Shown here in pieces: positions 1 to 7,279 of a DNA stretch of 15,667 nt (position 1 is the first letter of the stretch; each line of letters begins with the position of its first letter). The translations under genes were made by a program, and so were the position numbers. The notes under the pieces were generated by a model. That model searched no databases. It saw nothing but the letters and a program-made list of their open reading frames with translations, and was not told where the DNA came from. The DNA is from DAOTWP01 sp034435675 (GTDB lineage Bacteria > Chloroflexota > Anaerolineae > Aggregatilineales > Phototrophicaceae), in assembly GCA_034435675.1 (NCBI GenBank), contig DAOTWP010000124.1, positions 1 through 15,667 on the forward strand. The letters are read 5' to 3'.

Positions 1-690
1 GACCACATCCATGATGGACGAGCTGATGAAGTAGATGCCAAAATCAACTTCATCGCTGACACGGGCACGGGCAGCGCGGGTTGGGCGGGTGTGCCACAGC
101 TCAATGACGCGGCGCAGCAGGGTTTCGCGCAGGCGTGCATCCTCGCGCGGCAGCAGGTCGCCATGATCGCGTTCGTCCAGCAGGTCGGCGATATCACGCA
201 GTTTGACCAGGACTTCCTTGCGTTTTGCCTCTGACGGGTGCGCCGTCAGCACCAGCCGCACGCGCAGCCGCGCCAGCACTTCCCGCACAGCCGCCGCATC
301 CAGCCCGGCAGCACGCAGATAGCGCACGGCGTCCGGCAGCGACTCGCTCAGGGCGTCACGTGCTTCGCGCGCACGCAGCACGCGCACACGCTGGCGGTCT
401 TCCGCAATGTTGATCAACTGGAAGTAATTGCTGAATGCCTTAATCAGCACTTTCATCGCCTCCAGATCGAGGCTGCTGATGATTTCGACCAGTTCAGCAT
501 GGGCGGCATCTGCCTGCGCGGGCAGGGCGTTGCGCCGCGCCCGCGCGGCGGCGCGCACCCGTTCCACAAGTTGCAAGCCGCTGTCGCCATGCTGTTCACG
601 GATCACCCTGCCCAGCAGATCGCCCAAAAGCCGAATTTCGGCACTGAGCAGATTGGCGGTGTCGCTGCGCGTGTCGTGTTCTTGTGTCAT
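1..690 (-). CDS. ppc: Phosphoenolpyruvate carboxylase, N-terminal part (cut by window edge)
   Basis: The first 230 codons of an open frame that continues past the left edge. The enzyme carboxylates phosphoenolpyruvate with bicarbonate to oxaloacetate in the cytosol, replenishing the TCA cycle. Seen: an N-terminal AEIRLLGDLLG segment typical of the family start, FSNYFQLINIAED near residues 86-98, and VLTAHPSEAKRKEV near residues 147-159. That last segment matches the family's catalytic-histidine motif (usually TAHPTE), with His at about 151 and Ser in place of the common Thr. It is followed by LWHTRPTRAARARVSDEVDFG, the usual next conserved region. The ATG at 690 is chosen because the family N-terminus begins just after it. 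No clear Shine-Dalgarno sequence precedes it. It lies 114 bases downstream of the LysM gene, with a hairpin between. The C-terminal catalytic half is outside the window, so gene integrity cannot be judged. Confidence 0.93.
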   Translation of the reverse strand, partial: MTQEHDTRSDTANLLSAEIRLLGDLLGRVIREQHGDSGLQLVERVRAAARARRNALPAQADAAHAELVEIISSLDLEAMKVLIKAFSNYFQLINIAEDRQRVRVLRAREARDALSESLPDAVRYLRAAGLDAAAVREVLARLRVRLVLTAHPSEAKRKEVLVKLRDIADLLDERDHGDLLPREDARLRETLLRRVIELWHTRPTRAARARVSDEVDFGIYFISSSIMDVV

Positions 691-723
691 AGGATTGTTC
701 GGTTCAAAGGTTCGGGCAGAAAG

Positions 724-751
724 AGAGGCACGCGCTTGCTGCTGTGCCTCT
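724..751 (-). terminator. Hairpin between LysM gene and ppc
   Basis: On the minus strand, AGAGGCAC pairs with GTGCCTCT (8 bp, 12-base loop), followed by CTTTCT. It fits a weak terminator for the LysM gene. A CATAAT hexamer at 764-769 (minus) lies just upstream and could be a -10 box for ppc, which would instead place the hairpin in the ppc 5' leader, about 33 bases before its ATG. No convincing -35 box is visible, and the T tract is short. Confidence 0.5.
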
Positions 752-804
752 GTTGAAGGTGTAATTATGCCGCATCTGCCTGCATTTGGCGAAAAATCAT
801 GCGT

Positions 805-1758
805 TCAATCGTCGTTGTCACCGCCATCATCGTCGTCGTCGTCATTGTCGTCACTGCTGCCTGTGCTGCTGCTGCTGCCGCCACCGTCACTGCTTTGCCC
901 CGGGTAGGCTTGCCCAGGCTCAAACGGTACATACAACCGCTGACCGGCGAATATGATATTGCCGTCAAGGCAGTTTACCTGCCTAATCTGCTCCACACTG
1001 ACACCGGGCACGAGCAGCCCGGAGAGGGTATCGCCGCTGCGCACGGTGTATTCAAACCAGCCGTCCGGCGCTGTCGGGATACAACCGGCTACATTTGGCG
1101 TCATGAAGGCGGTTGGCACAGCCGGTGCTGATCCAGGCGCTGCCGGCGTGCGGGTGGGGGTTGGGCTGCTGCGCGGCTGCCGTGTCGCGGTTGCACTTGC
1201 CGCTGTGGTTTCTGTTGCCGTCGCCGTCGCTGTCGTACTTACGGCTGCACTTGCCATCGCCGTCGTTGAGGCGGTCGCTGAGGCGGTCGCTGAGGCGGTC
1301 GCTGAGGCGGTCGCTGAAGGGGCTGGCGTGACGCTGCTGCTTTCCTGCGTCAGTTGGGCTGCGGTTGCAGGCAGTGGTCCCGGTGCGGTAGGCGTTGGCA
1401 GTTCCGCCTGGCTGACACGCGACAAAGCAGCAAAACCACCCGCCAGCAGCGCCCCGAACAACAGCAGCACCGCGATGAGCAGCAGGGGGTTGCGCGGCAC
1501 GGCGCGCCCTGTTCCCGGTGCGTCGTTCAGGGCGGCGCGCACCTGTTCGCGCACCCGTTCACGCGCGCTGTTAATTTCGATGACCGGCATCATGCTGCGC
1601 TGCACCAGCAAACCGGCTTCGAGCATCGGGCGCAGTTCTGCGGCGAAATGGGGATAGGCGCTCAGGCACTCGTCAAGGGACTGCCCGCCCGCCAGCCGGT
1701 TGATGCAGTCGTCAAAGGCGTTGAGCATTGCCTGCGATGGATCACGACGCTCAACCAT
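805..1758 (-). CDS. Membrane LysM protein, probable regulator of the adjacent sigma factor
   Basis: A 317-residue protein. Residues 1-80 form a soluble, mostly helical N-terminus (LNAFDDCINRLAGGQSLDECL, then AAELRPMLEAGLL). Residues 91-111 form one membrane helix (NPLLLIAVLLLFGALLAGG). A long Ala/Thr/Ser/Pro linker follows, with a tandem SATA repeat. A LysM domain lies near 235-278 (FEYTVRSGDTLSGLL ... IIFAGQRLYVP). A Ser/Gly then Asp-rich tail ends the protein. The N-terminus faces in, so LysM should be outside, where such domains bind peptidoglycan or related glycans. The ATG at 1758 has GAGAGGG 8 bases upstream and overlaps the sigma stop by 8 bases, so translation is probably coupled. An in-frame ATG at 1785 lies deeper in the sigma gene with a weaker site. 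An anti-sigma role is inferred from position and topology; no zinc-binding anti-sigma motif (HxxxCxxC) is seen. Confidence 0.8.
   Translation of the reverse strand: MVERRDPSQAMLNAFDDCINRLAGGQSLDECLSAYPHFAAELRPMLEAGLLVQRSMMPVIEINSARERVREQVRAALNDAPGTGRAVPRNPLLLIAVLLLFGALLAGGFAALSRVSQAELPTPTAPGPLPATAAQLTQESSSVTPAPSATASATASATASATASTTAMASAAVSTTATATATETTAASATATRQPRSSPTPTRTPAAPGSAPAVPTAFMTPNVAGCIPTAPDGWFEYTVRSGDTLSGLLVPGVSVEQIRQVNCLDGNIIFAGQRLYVPFEPGQAYPGQSSDGGGSSSSTGSSDDNDDDDDDGGDNDD
1268..1315 (-). repeat. Four exact 12-bp tandem repeats in the LysM protein linker
   Basis: The unit gaggcggtcgct (plus strand) is repeated four times without a mismatch. It encodes the residues SATA in frame, so gain or loss of a unit would change linker length by four residues without breaking the reading frame. 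Weaker Thr/Ala repeats continue on both sides. Confidence 0.95.
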
Positions 1759-2335
1759 AAGCCACGCCCTCTCGCATATCACCAAGAATCTGGCGCAGGG
1801 TGTTTACCGCGCGAAATTGCAGCGACTTGATGGCGCTGACACTCTTGCCCATTACATCTGCTGTTTGTTCCAGATTAAGCATTTGCCCAAAGCGCAGCAC
1901 CAGCACTTCCTGCTGATCGGGCGACAGCATCCGCAGGGCGCGCCGCGCGCGCTGTAGATCGAGCGTTTGCATTAACTGGGCTTCCGGGTCGCCCAGATCA
2001 TCGGCGGCAGGCAGCCAGTCTTCCAGCGTGGTAGTGGGCATCCGCTGGCGTTTGCCATAATGCCGCGAAAGTTCGCTGCGTGCGACGCGGAACAACCAAC
2101 CGCGCAGGCTGTGCCGGGGAGCATTGCGCCCGCGCAGTTCGCGCACCAGCGTCAAAAAAACATCGCTGGCGATGTCTTCGGCAGCCTGCGGGTCATCAGT
2201 GCGCAGGCGGATGTACTGGTAAATTGGGGGGAAATACTGCTCGTAAATCTGCATTACGGCGTCCTGGTCACCCTGGCGCGCTTGCGCCAGCAGGCGGTCT
2301 TCTGTCGGGATGTCGGGTAAGATTAAAACGATCAT
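1751..2335 (-). CDS. ECF-type RNA polymerase sigma factor
   Basis: A 194-residue sigma-70 family protein of extracytoplasmic-function size, directing RNA polymerase to a specific promoter set. Region 2 spans about 24-97 (DAVMQIYEQYFPPIYQYIR, AAEDIASDVFLTLVRELRG, LRGWLFRVARSELSRHY). Region 4 spans about 130-185, with MLSPDQQEVLVLRFGQML and a helix-turn-helix at LNLEQTADVMGKSVSAIKSL. Regions 1 and 3 are absent, as expected for this class. The ATG at 2335 is preferred; a GTG at 2383 would add 16 residues outside the usual domain. The gene leads a two-gene unit with the LysM membrane protein, whose ATG overlaps its stop. This is a common sigma/anti-sigma arrangement. It is divergent from the SCP2-like gene. 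Confidence 0.9.
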   Translation of the reverse strand: MIVLILPDIPTEDRLLAQARQGDQDAVMQIYEQYFPPIYQYIRLRTDDPQAAEDIASDVFLTLVRELRGRNAPRHSLRGWLFRVARSELSRHYGKRQRMPTTTLEDWLPAADDLGDPEAQLMQTLDLQRARRALRMLSPDQQEVLVLRFGQMLNLEQTADVMGKSVSAIKSLQFRAVNTLRQILGDMREGVAYG

Positions 2336-2411
2336 CCGGGCACTTTCGTTACAAAGGATCAAACTGGATAAGCTTAACCACACTTGCAGTCCTGAAGCAA
2401 CTTTGCCTGTG

Positions 2412-2424
2412 GCGGCACTGCCGC
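2412..2424. promoter_or_regulatory. Palindrome between divergent sigma and SCP2-like genes
   Basis: gcggcactgccgc is a 13-base perfect odd palindrome in the 241-base divergent spacer, 77 bases from the sigma ATG. It could be an operator. Palindromes of this length also occur by chance in GC-rich DNA. No partner site is seen. Confidence 0.25.
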
Positions 2425-2576
2425 ATCACGCTCCGATCTATACATCCGAGGCAAAACCGGTGAGAAAGTTGCGGTCAAATAGGCGCGGTTTCCGGTACAA
2501 TCGTGCGCACCTGAACACAGCAGTTTGCCCGTGCCTGCCAGATACGGTGGCACGGCATTTTAAGAAGGAGTGCAGG

Positions 2577-2978
2577 ATGCAGGCGTTTTCTACGGAATGG
2601 GCGGCGGCATATCACACGGCGATTAATGCCAACCCGGATTATGCCGCTTCTTCCCGCAACTGGACACACGGTCAACTGGCGTTTGCTCTGAGTGGCAGCG
2701 GCGCCAAAGATGCCGCCGTGCTGCTGGACTTACACGCGGGGGAGTGCCGGTCGGCAAGCAGCGTCGCCCCGGCGCAGGCACACGCGCAGGCGGCGTTTGT
2801 GATCGAAGGCGATGCTGACGCCTGGCAGGATGTGCTGGGCGGTAAGATTGCGCCGCTGATGGCGCTGATGCGCGGCAAACTGAAACTGAGCAAAGGCTCG
2901 ATTGCCAAACTGCTGCCCTTCACCCGTTCCGCGCAGGAACTGGTGCGCAGCGCCCAGCAGATACCGACGGAGTTCTGA
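2577..2978 (+). CDS. SCP2 sterol-binding-like protein
   Basis: A 133-residue cytosolic protein with the size and pattern of stand-alone bacterial SCP2 (sterol carrier protein 2) domains, which bind lipids or other hydrophobic ligands in a tunnel. Seen: a strand region (AAVLLDLHAGECRSA ... AAFVIEGDADAWQDVLGGK) followed by the family-like helical end (IAPLMALMRGKLKLSKGSIAKL, then LLPFTRSAQELV). The ATG at 2577 has AAGGAG 9 bases upstream, so longer in-frame starts from 2310 are rejected. A TACAAT hexamer at 2496-2501 could be its -10 box, with no good -35. It stands alone between the divergent sigma gene and the convergent P450 gene. The physiological ligand cannot be read from the sequence. 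Confidence 0.82.
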   Translation: MQAFSTEWAAAYHTAINANPDYAASSRNWTHGQLAFALSGSGAKDAAVLLDLHAGECRSASSVAPAQAHAQAAFVIEGDADAWQDVLGGKIAPLMALMRGKLKLSKGSIAKLLPFTRSAQELVRSAQQIPTEF

Positions 2979-3041
2979 CCACAGGCGCAGTGAAAACACC
3001 CAACGCAGGGGAGGGCAGCAGGCATTTATCCCTGAACCCGG

Positions 3042-3066
3042 ACAAGGGGACTAAGAAGCCCCTTGT
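3042..3066 (+). terminator. Hairpin between convergent SCP2-like and P450 genes
   Basis: acaagggg pairs with ccccttgt (8 bp, 9-base loop actaagaag). The plus-strand tail is tctggc, so the T tract is poor on this side and absent on the other. Its position in the 176-base gap between convergent genes supports a terminator, possibly working in both directions. Confidence 0.55.
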
Positions 3067-3154
3067 TCTGGCGAATCGATTGATGCGCAGGTTCCTGGAC
3101 CCTGCTGCTCCCCACGCGCCGTTGTGCCATTGCTAAACAGATTTTCAGGTGGCG

Positions 3155-4369
3155 TTACAGGCTCACAGGCAGCGTTTTCATGCCGTGAATCAGCAGTTGG
3201 TCGTTCCATTGCAACTGTTCTACCGGCACCGCAAGGTCAATCGCGGGGAAGTTCCGCAGCAGGGTATTGATGGCGATCGCGCCTTCCAGCCGTGCCAGCG
3301 GTGCGCCGACGCAGTAGTGAATGCCAAAGCCAAAAGCAATGTGCGGGTTGGGGCTGCGGGTGATATCAAAGCGGTTGGGGTCTGCAAAGACCTCCGGATC
3401 GCGGTTTGCCGCCAGCAGCGACGGCATGACGATGTCGCCTTTAGCAATAACCTTGCCGCCAAGCTCCACATCTTCAAATGCCCAGCGCAGCGTGGGGGTT
3501 TCCACCGGACCGTTGTAGCGCAGCATTTCTTCGACTGCTGTGTTAATCAGCTCGGGGTTCCGGGCGAGCTGCGCTTGCTGGTCAGGATGCTGCATCAGCG
3601 CCAGTGTGCCGTTGGCGATCAGGTTGACAGTAGTTTCGTGCCCGGCAACCAGCAGCAGAAAGATCATGCTCAATAGCTCTTCGCGATTCAGCGTTTCACC
3701 CGCTTCTTCAACCTGCACCAGCGCGGAAATCAGATCATCACGCGGGGCGGTGTGGCGCTGGTCAATCTGTTCATGCATATACATGGCAAATTCCATAACG
3801 GACGCCAGCGAGGCTGCTTCGTCGGTGCCAGTGAGCAGGGCATCCGTCCACGCGCGGAATTTAGCCTGGTCAGATGCAGGAATGCCCAGCATTTCGGCGA
3901 TCACGGTGATAGGCAGCGGCAGCGCATAACTGGCGATCAGGTCAACCTGCTGCTGCCCCTGCATCTGCGCGACCAGTTCATCGGCAATCTGCTGGATGCG
4001 CCCGCGCAGATTTTCGACCATGCGCGGGGTAAACGCTTTGTGAATCAGCCCACGCAGCCGGGTATGGTCGGGCGGGTCAAGGTTGAGCAGATGCCTATTG
4101 ACGACATTGTAGGCATCATTATTATCGCCGAAGCCGTTGCCGATTATCTGTTCCTGCGAGAGATGCTTGTAAAATTCCTTGCCAAAGCGCGGGTCTTTCA
4201 GCACTGCGACACAGTCCTGATAGCGGGTGAAAAACCAGAAATTGCGTTTGGTCACGGGTCCGATGGCACAGTAAACCGGGTCTTCGCGGCGCATTTGCTC
4301 GTACAATGCCTGCGGATTAGCACGGGTTGCCACATTCCAGATGTCGTACCTGTTCAGCGTATCTACCAC
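3155..4369 (-). CDS. Cytochrome P450 (bacterial class I type)
   Basis: A 404-residue soluble P450, the usual length of bacterial forms; a heme-thiolate monooxygenase that needs ferredoxin-type redox partners, none of which are in the window. Seen: C-helix DHTRLR at 101-106; I-helix AGHETT at 242-247, the oxygen-activating motif with its Thr; K-helix EEMLR with E281 and R284 as the ExxR pair; and the heme loop FGFGIHYCVGAPLAR, with the cysteine ligand at 353. There is no membrane anchor. The GTG start at 4369 has GAGGAGGG about 6 bases upstream. The general pattern (LLNLDPPDHTRLRGL, NPHIAFGFGIHYC) resembles the CYP107-like broad group, but substrate cannot be inferred. It lies downstream of the PfkB kinase on the same strand, with its own TATAAT box in the 166-base gap. 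Confidence 0.95.
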   Translation of the reverse strand: MVDTLNRYDIWNVATRANPQALYEQMRREDPVYCAIGPVTKRNFWFFTRYQDCVAVLKDPRFGKEFYKHLSQEQIIGNGFGDNNDAYNVVNRHLLNLDPPDHTRLRGLIHKAFTPRMVENLRGRIQQIADELVAQMQGQQQVDLIASYALPLPITVIAEMLGIPASDQAKFRAWTDALLTGTDEAASLASVMEFAMYMHEQIDQRHTAPRDDLISALVQVEEAGETLNREELLSMIFLLLVAGHETTVNLIANGTLALMQHPDQQAQLARNPELINTAVEEMLRYNGPVETPTLRWAFEDVELGGKVIAKGDIVMPSLLAANRDPEVFADPNRFDITRSPNPHIAFGFGIHYCVGAPLARLEGAIAINTLLRNFPAIDLAVPVEQLQWNDQLLIHGMKTLPVSL

Positions 4370-4423
4370 CGGTAGCCCTCCTCAACCAACAGTTGGCAAA
4401 ATGACACAACAAATGCCTGCCCA

Positions 4424-4463
4424 CTGCCCGCGGGCAGACGTTAACCTTGCACACTGCATTATA
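4424..4463 (-). promoter_or_regulatory. P450 promoter -10 box with downstream palindrome
   Basis: On the minus strand a perfect TATAAT (4458-4463) precedes the P450 GTG by about 90 bases; no clear -35 is found. Just downstream lies the 14-base perfect palindrome ctgcccgcgggcag (4424-4437), and nearer the gene the 11-base palindrome ccaacagttgg (4386-4396). Palindromes at these positions suit repressor binding, which is an inference. Confidence 0.45.
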
Positions 4464-4535
4464 CGGGGTTACAGGCTGTTGGGGTTCAGAATCAGCCGCG
4501 AATTGGACGGCACGGTGGCAGCCACAGACAGCTAG

Positions 4536-5474
4536 CTAATCCGGGCACTGCATGAATGCCTCAACGCTCTTGCGCAGCGGCAGCGCCGGAATCGCGCCGC
4601 GATGGGTGGTCGTCAGCGCTCCGGCGGCGTTGGCAAAGCACAGAATGCGCTTGAGATGTGCGCGGTACTCGTCGCCATGCTCCGCGATACCTACCAGCAG
4701 CCCGCCAACGAAGGCATCGCCTGCCCCGGTGGTATCTACTGCCTGCACCTTCTGCCCGGCAATGTGAAAGGCTTCTTTGCGCGTGTAGACGCTGGCACCT
4801 TTTGCGCCGCGTGTCACAACGATTAGCTGCAAATCGTTCTGCCACAGCGCTGCCGGATCATGCCCGCCGGTCAGAAATTCGAGTTCTTCTTCGCTGACTT
4901 TGATGATATGGGCGTAGTTCAGCCCGGTAAGCATGCCCACGCGGGCGGCGTCGGCGCTTTCCCACAACGACAGGCGCAGGTTGGGGTCATACGAAATCAG
5001 CGCGCCTTTGCTGCGTGCCCGCTGTGTAGCAAACAGGGTGGCAGTGCGTGCGGGTTCGCTGATCAGCGTAATGCTGCCAAAGTGGAAAATCTCTGCCTGA
5101 TCCACCACATCCAGATCAACATCATCGGCGGTCATGAGCATATCGGCGCTGGGGTGCCGGTAGAAGACAAAGCTGCGCTCACCATCTGCTGCCAGCGAAA
5201 CAAACGCCAGCATCGTGCGTGCCGCGTCCGTCAGGCGCAGCCCACGCACATCCACGCCCTCCGCAGCGAGCACAGCGTGCAGGTGCTGCCCGAACGGATC
5301 ATTACCGACTTGCCCGACAAAAGCGCTTTCGCCCCCCAGTCGCCGCACGGCAACCGCTACGTTAGCAGGCGCGCCGCCGGGCGCTTTTTGAAAGCCGGAC
5401 GCTTCGCCAACCGTGACCCCGGTTTCGAGCGCGACAAAATCAATCAGCAGTTCACCCATACAGACAATCGCCAT
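4536..5474 (-). CDS. PfkB-family sugar kinase (fructokinase-like)
   Basis: A 312-residue ribokinase/PfkB-family enzyme that phosphorylates a sugar or sugar-like substrate with ATP in the cytosol. Seen: N-terminal GELLIDFV; the first family signature around APGGAPANVAVAVRRLGG at 31-48, which shapes the sugar site; and the second signature DTTGAGDAFVGG, with GAGD at 250-253 forming the anion hole and Asp253 the catalytic base. Length and the PGGAPANVA pattern best match fructokinases, but 2-keto-3-deoxygluconate or other sugar kinases remain possible. The ATG at 5474 has a strong AGGAGGT site 5 bases upstream. It has a plausible promoter of its own. No sugar transporter or hydrolase is next to it; the downstream P450 has no obvious metabolic link. 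Confidence 0.92.
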   Translation of the reverse strand: MAIVCMGELLIDFVALETGVTVGEASGFQKAPGGAPANVAVAVRRLGGESAFVGQVGNDPFGQHLHAVLAAEGVDVRGLRLTDAARTMLAFVSLAADGERSFVFYRHPSADMLMTADDVDLDVVDQAEIFHFGSITLISEPARTATLFATQRARSKGALISYDPNLRLSLWESADAARVGMLTGLNYAHIIKVSEEELEFLTGGHDPAALWQNDLQLIVVTRGAKGASVYTRKEAFHIAGQKVQAVDTTGAGDAFVGGLLVGIAEHGDEYRAHLKRILCFANAAGALTTTHRGAIPALPLRKSVEAFMQCPD

Positions 5475-5514
5475 CGCGGACCTCCTGATGTGTGGCGTTA
5501 AGCGCGTGCTGATG

Positions 5515-5544
5515 ATGATAGATCAGGCGGGCGGGTTTCGGCAA
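5515..5544 (-). promoter_or_regulatory. Candidate promoter of the PfkB kinase
   Basis: On the minus strand, TTGCCG (5539-5544) and TATCAT (5515-5520) are separated by 18 bases and end 40 bases before the kinase ATG, a normal layout for a housekeeping sigma promoter. Confidence 0.5.
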
Positions 5545-5598
5545 ATGACAGCCGGCGGCACGGGTACGAGGCTGCCGTGGTGAGACTCATGCGGGGAG

Positions 5599-5630
5599 AG
5601 CCAATGGAGCGAAGCGGCGCTCCACTGGCT
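5599..5630 (-). terminator. Strong hairpin downstream of the zinc-ribbon gene
   Basis: A 13-bp stem with one mismatch (agccaatggagcg against cgctccactggct; 6-base loop) begins 18 bases past the zinc-ribbon stop on the minus strand. There is no proper T tract on either strand, so it may be a weak or Rho-assisted terminator or an mRNA-stabilising hairpin. It separates that gene from the kinase promoter. Confidence 0.5.
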
Positions 5631-5648
5631 TTGCCGGCTTATGGCTGC

Positions 5649-5972
5649 TTAAAAATCGAACAGATCCGCCAGGAAGGATCCCTTGCGTTTTTGCGGCTCC
5701 TCGCGCCGGTAGGACTCTTCACGGCGATAGTCGTCGTCCTCACGGTAGGCAGAAGTCCGCTGCGGCTGGCGGCGCTTTCCGGTGATGTCCGCATCGTCAT
5801 CCTCAACCGCGGGAGCAGATAACGCAGCACGTTCGATAATCTTGTCCAGTTCGCCGCGATCCAACCATACACCGCGGCAGGTGGTGCAGTAGTCAACTTC
5901 TACACCTTCGCGCACCGCGATTTTCAAACGATCCCCGGTGCAATTATCCCGTGAGCACTGTACTGTTACCAT
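5649..5972 (-). CDS. Small zinc-ribbon protein (zf-TFIIB type)
   Basis: A 107-residue protein of unknown function. Residues 1-50 resemble the bacterial TFIIB-type zinc-ribbon family: four cysteines at 6, 11, 29 and 32, the last pair in YCTTCRGVWLDRGELDKI, which is the family's hallmark. The first pair is spaced C-x4-C rather than the usual C-x2-C, with CSRDNC holding both. The middle (about 55-95) is charged and low-complexity, rich in Arg, Asp and Glu. The C-terminus SFLADLFDF resembles the conserved hydrophobic tail of these proteins. Zn binding is inferred from the cysteines. The ATG at 5972 has AAGGAT upstream. A TGTAAT hexamer just before it could be a -10 box. It is divergent from the AlkZ-like gene. 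Confidence 0.85.
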   Translation of the reverse strand: MVTVQCSRDNCTGDRLKIAVREGVEVDYCTTCRGVWLDRGELDKIIERAALSAPAVEDDDADITGKRRQPQRTSAYREDDDYRREESYRREEPQKRKGSFLADLFDF

Positions 5973-6104
5973 TCCAGATCCTTAACATTACAACCATCAG
6001 TATTTTCAATGTAACATCACGTCATTTTTGGAACTGCCCCTGTTTCTGGGGTGTTTGGTCGGCGCTGCGGCTGTTGTTCCGGTGCAGGGGTCGCGGTGGG
6101 ATGA

Positions 6105-6134
6105 TTGACAACACGAATGGCGACCTGTCAAAAT
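6105..6134 (+). promoter_or_regulatory. Candidate promoter of the AlkZ-like gene
   Basis: A perfect TTGACA (6105-6110) is followed after 18 bases by CAAAAT (6129-6134, 4 of 6 to TATAAT), ending 35 bases before the chosen ATG. It supports the 6170 start over the longer in-frame ones. Confidence 0.45.
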
Positions 6135-6169
6135 GCGGCGGTGAGACCAGCGAAAGGGACTTTGCCAGC

Positions 6170-7279
6170 ATGACCACCCGCATACTGACACTGCGCGAAC
6201 TGAACCGTGCAACCCTCGCCCGCCAACTGCTGCTTGAGCGCGCGGCGCTGCCCGCCGTGGATGCTATTGAGCGCCTGCTGGGGCTGCAAGCGCAGGTGCC
6301 CAACCCGCCGTATATCGGGCTGTGGACGCGGCTGGTGGATTTCCAGCGCGACGAACTGACGCGCGCCATGCAGGAACGCCTTGTCGTGCGTGCCGCCCTG
6401 ATGCGCTCCACGCTGCATCTGCTCAGCGCGGACGATCACCCGCGTGTGCGTCCGCTGCTTCAGCCTGCGCTTGACCGTGCATTGAACGCCTTCTTTGGCA
6501 GTCGCGCCAGAGGGCTGGATATCCCGGCGCTGATGGAGATTGCCCGCGCCTTTCTGCTGGAAAACCCGCGCACCACCGGCGAACTGCGCGCCCGTTTGCT
6601 GGAAGCCATGCCGGATCGCGATGGCGATGCGCTGGTTTATGCCGTGCGCAATAACCTGCCGCTGGTGCAGGTTCCCCCGGCAGGCACATGGGGCAGCGGC
6701 GCCGCCATTTACGCAGTGGCTGAGCAGTGGCTGGGTTCACAGGCAGCAGGCGACAGCACACTGGGCAACCTGTTCCGGCGCTATCTGGTCGCCTTTGGTC
6801 CCGCGTCGGTGATGGATTTTCAGGCGTGGTCCGGGCTGGTCAAACTGAAAGACGCGCTGGCGCCATTCCTGCCAGGGCTGCGCACGTTCCGCGATGAAGA
6901 TGGCAAAGTGCTGTACGACCTGCCGGACCTGCCCCTGCCGCCCGCAGATACGCCCGCGCCCGCCCGCCTGGTGCCGGAATACGACAATCTGCTGCTCTCG
7001 CATGCAGACCGCCGCCGGGTGATTGCCGACGACGACCGCCCGAAAGTGTTCCTGTCCGCCGGGCGTGTGCTGGGGACCGTGCTGGTCGATGGCTTTGTGT
7101 GTGGCACATGGAAGCTGGAGCGCGAGAAAAAGGTGACGGCGCTGCTCATCAGCCCATTTGCCGCGCTGTCTGCCGCAGACCACGATGCATTAGCAGCAGA
7201 GGGCGAACATCTGCTGCGCTTTGTGGACGCAGATGCACCGACACTTGAACTGCGCTTTGTGCCGCAGTCCAACGGTTAG
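6170..7279 (+). CDS. Winged-helix AlkZ-like protein (HTH_42 family), probable DNA glycosylase
   Basis: A 369-residue protein of the HTH_42/AlkZ-like family. Characterised members (AlkZ of Streptomyces, YcaQ/AlkX of E. coli) are DNA glycosylases that excise alkylated or crosslinked bases. Seen: the N-terminal LTLRELNRATLARQLL opening, then GLQAQVPNPPYIGLWTRL at 39-56. The QAQ at 40-42 matches the QxQ catalytic motif of AlkZ-type enzymes, whereas YcaQ-type enzymes have QxD. Later family-like segments include ALMRSTLHLLSADD, LVPEYDNLLLSHADR and GRVLGTVLVDGFVCGTW. Length is normal. The ATG at 6170 is chosen because the family N-terminus starts there; AAAGGGA lies about 10 bases upstream. The open frame extends back to 5951 without family similarity. 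Some relatives protect antibiotic producers, but no biosynthetic genes are seen here. Confidence 0.88.
   Translation: MTTRILTLRELNRATLARQLLLERAALPAVDAIERLLGLQAQVPNPPYIGLWTRLVDFQRDELTRAMQERLVVRAALMRSTLHLLSADDHPRVRPLLQPALDRALNAFFGSRARGLDIPALMEIARAFLLENPRTTGELRARLLEAMPDRDGDALVYAVRNNLPLVQVPPAGTWGSGAAIYAVAEQWLGSQAAGDSTLGNLFRRYLVAFGPASVMDFQAWSGLVKLKDALAPFLPGLRTFRDEDGKVLYDLPDLPLPPADTPAPARLVPEYDNLLLSHADRRRVIADDDRPKVFLSAGRVLGTVLVDGFVCGTWKLEREKKVTALLISPFAALSAADHDALAAEGEHLLRFVDADAPTLELRFVPQSNG
7215..7271 (+). repeat. 57-bp perfect direct repeat, copy 1 (inside the AlkZ-like gene)
   Basis: These 57 bases near the 3' end of the AlkZ-like gene (encoding RFVDADAPTLELRFVPQ and nearby residues) recur without mismatch at 7949-8005, 734 bases downstream and in the same orientation. 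Confidence 0.97.

Noticed and set aside
238..756. Plus-strand open frame of 172 codons near the left edge
   Set aside because: It is opposite the edge-cut phosphoenolpyruvate carboxylase frame, which carries the family's catalytic motif.
1268..1315. Regular repeats considered as a CRISPR array
   Set aside because: The units are 12 bases, contiguous, without spacers and in frame within a protein linker.
953..1657. Plus-strand open frame of 234 codons opposite the LysM gene
   Set aside because: Its Val/Ala repeats are the reverse reading of the SATA minisatellite. The minus frame has a membrane helix, a LysM domain and a good ribosome site.
3155..5474. P450 and sugar kinase considered as a biosynthetic gene cluster
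   Set aside because: There is no ferredoxin, synthase, transferase or transporter nearby, and the two genes have separate promoter-like signals.
5951..6169. Upstream extension of the AlkZ-like frame by 73 codons
   Set aside because: The extra residues lack family similarity, overlap the likely promoter and would run into the divergent zinc-ribbon gene.
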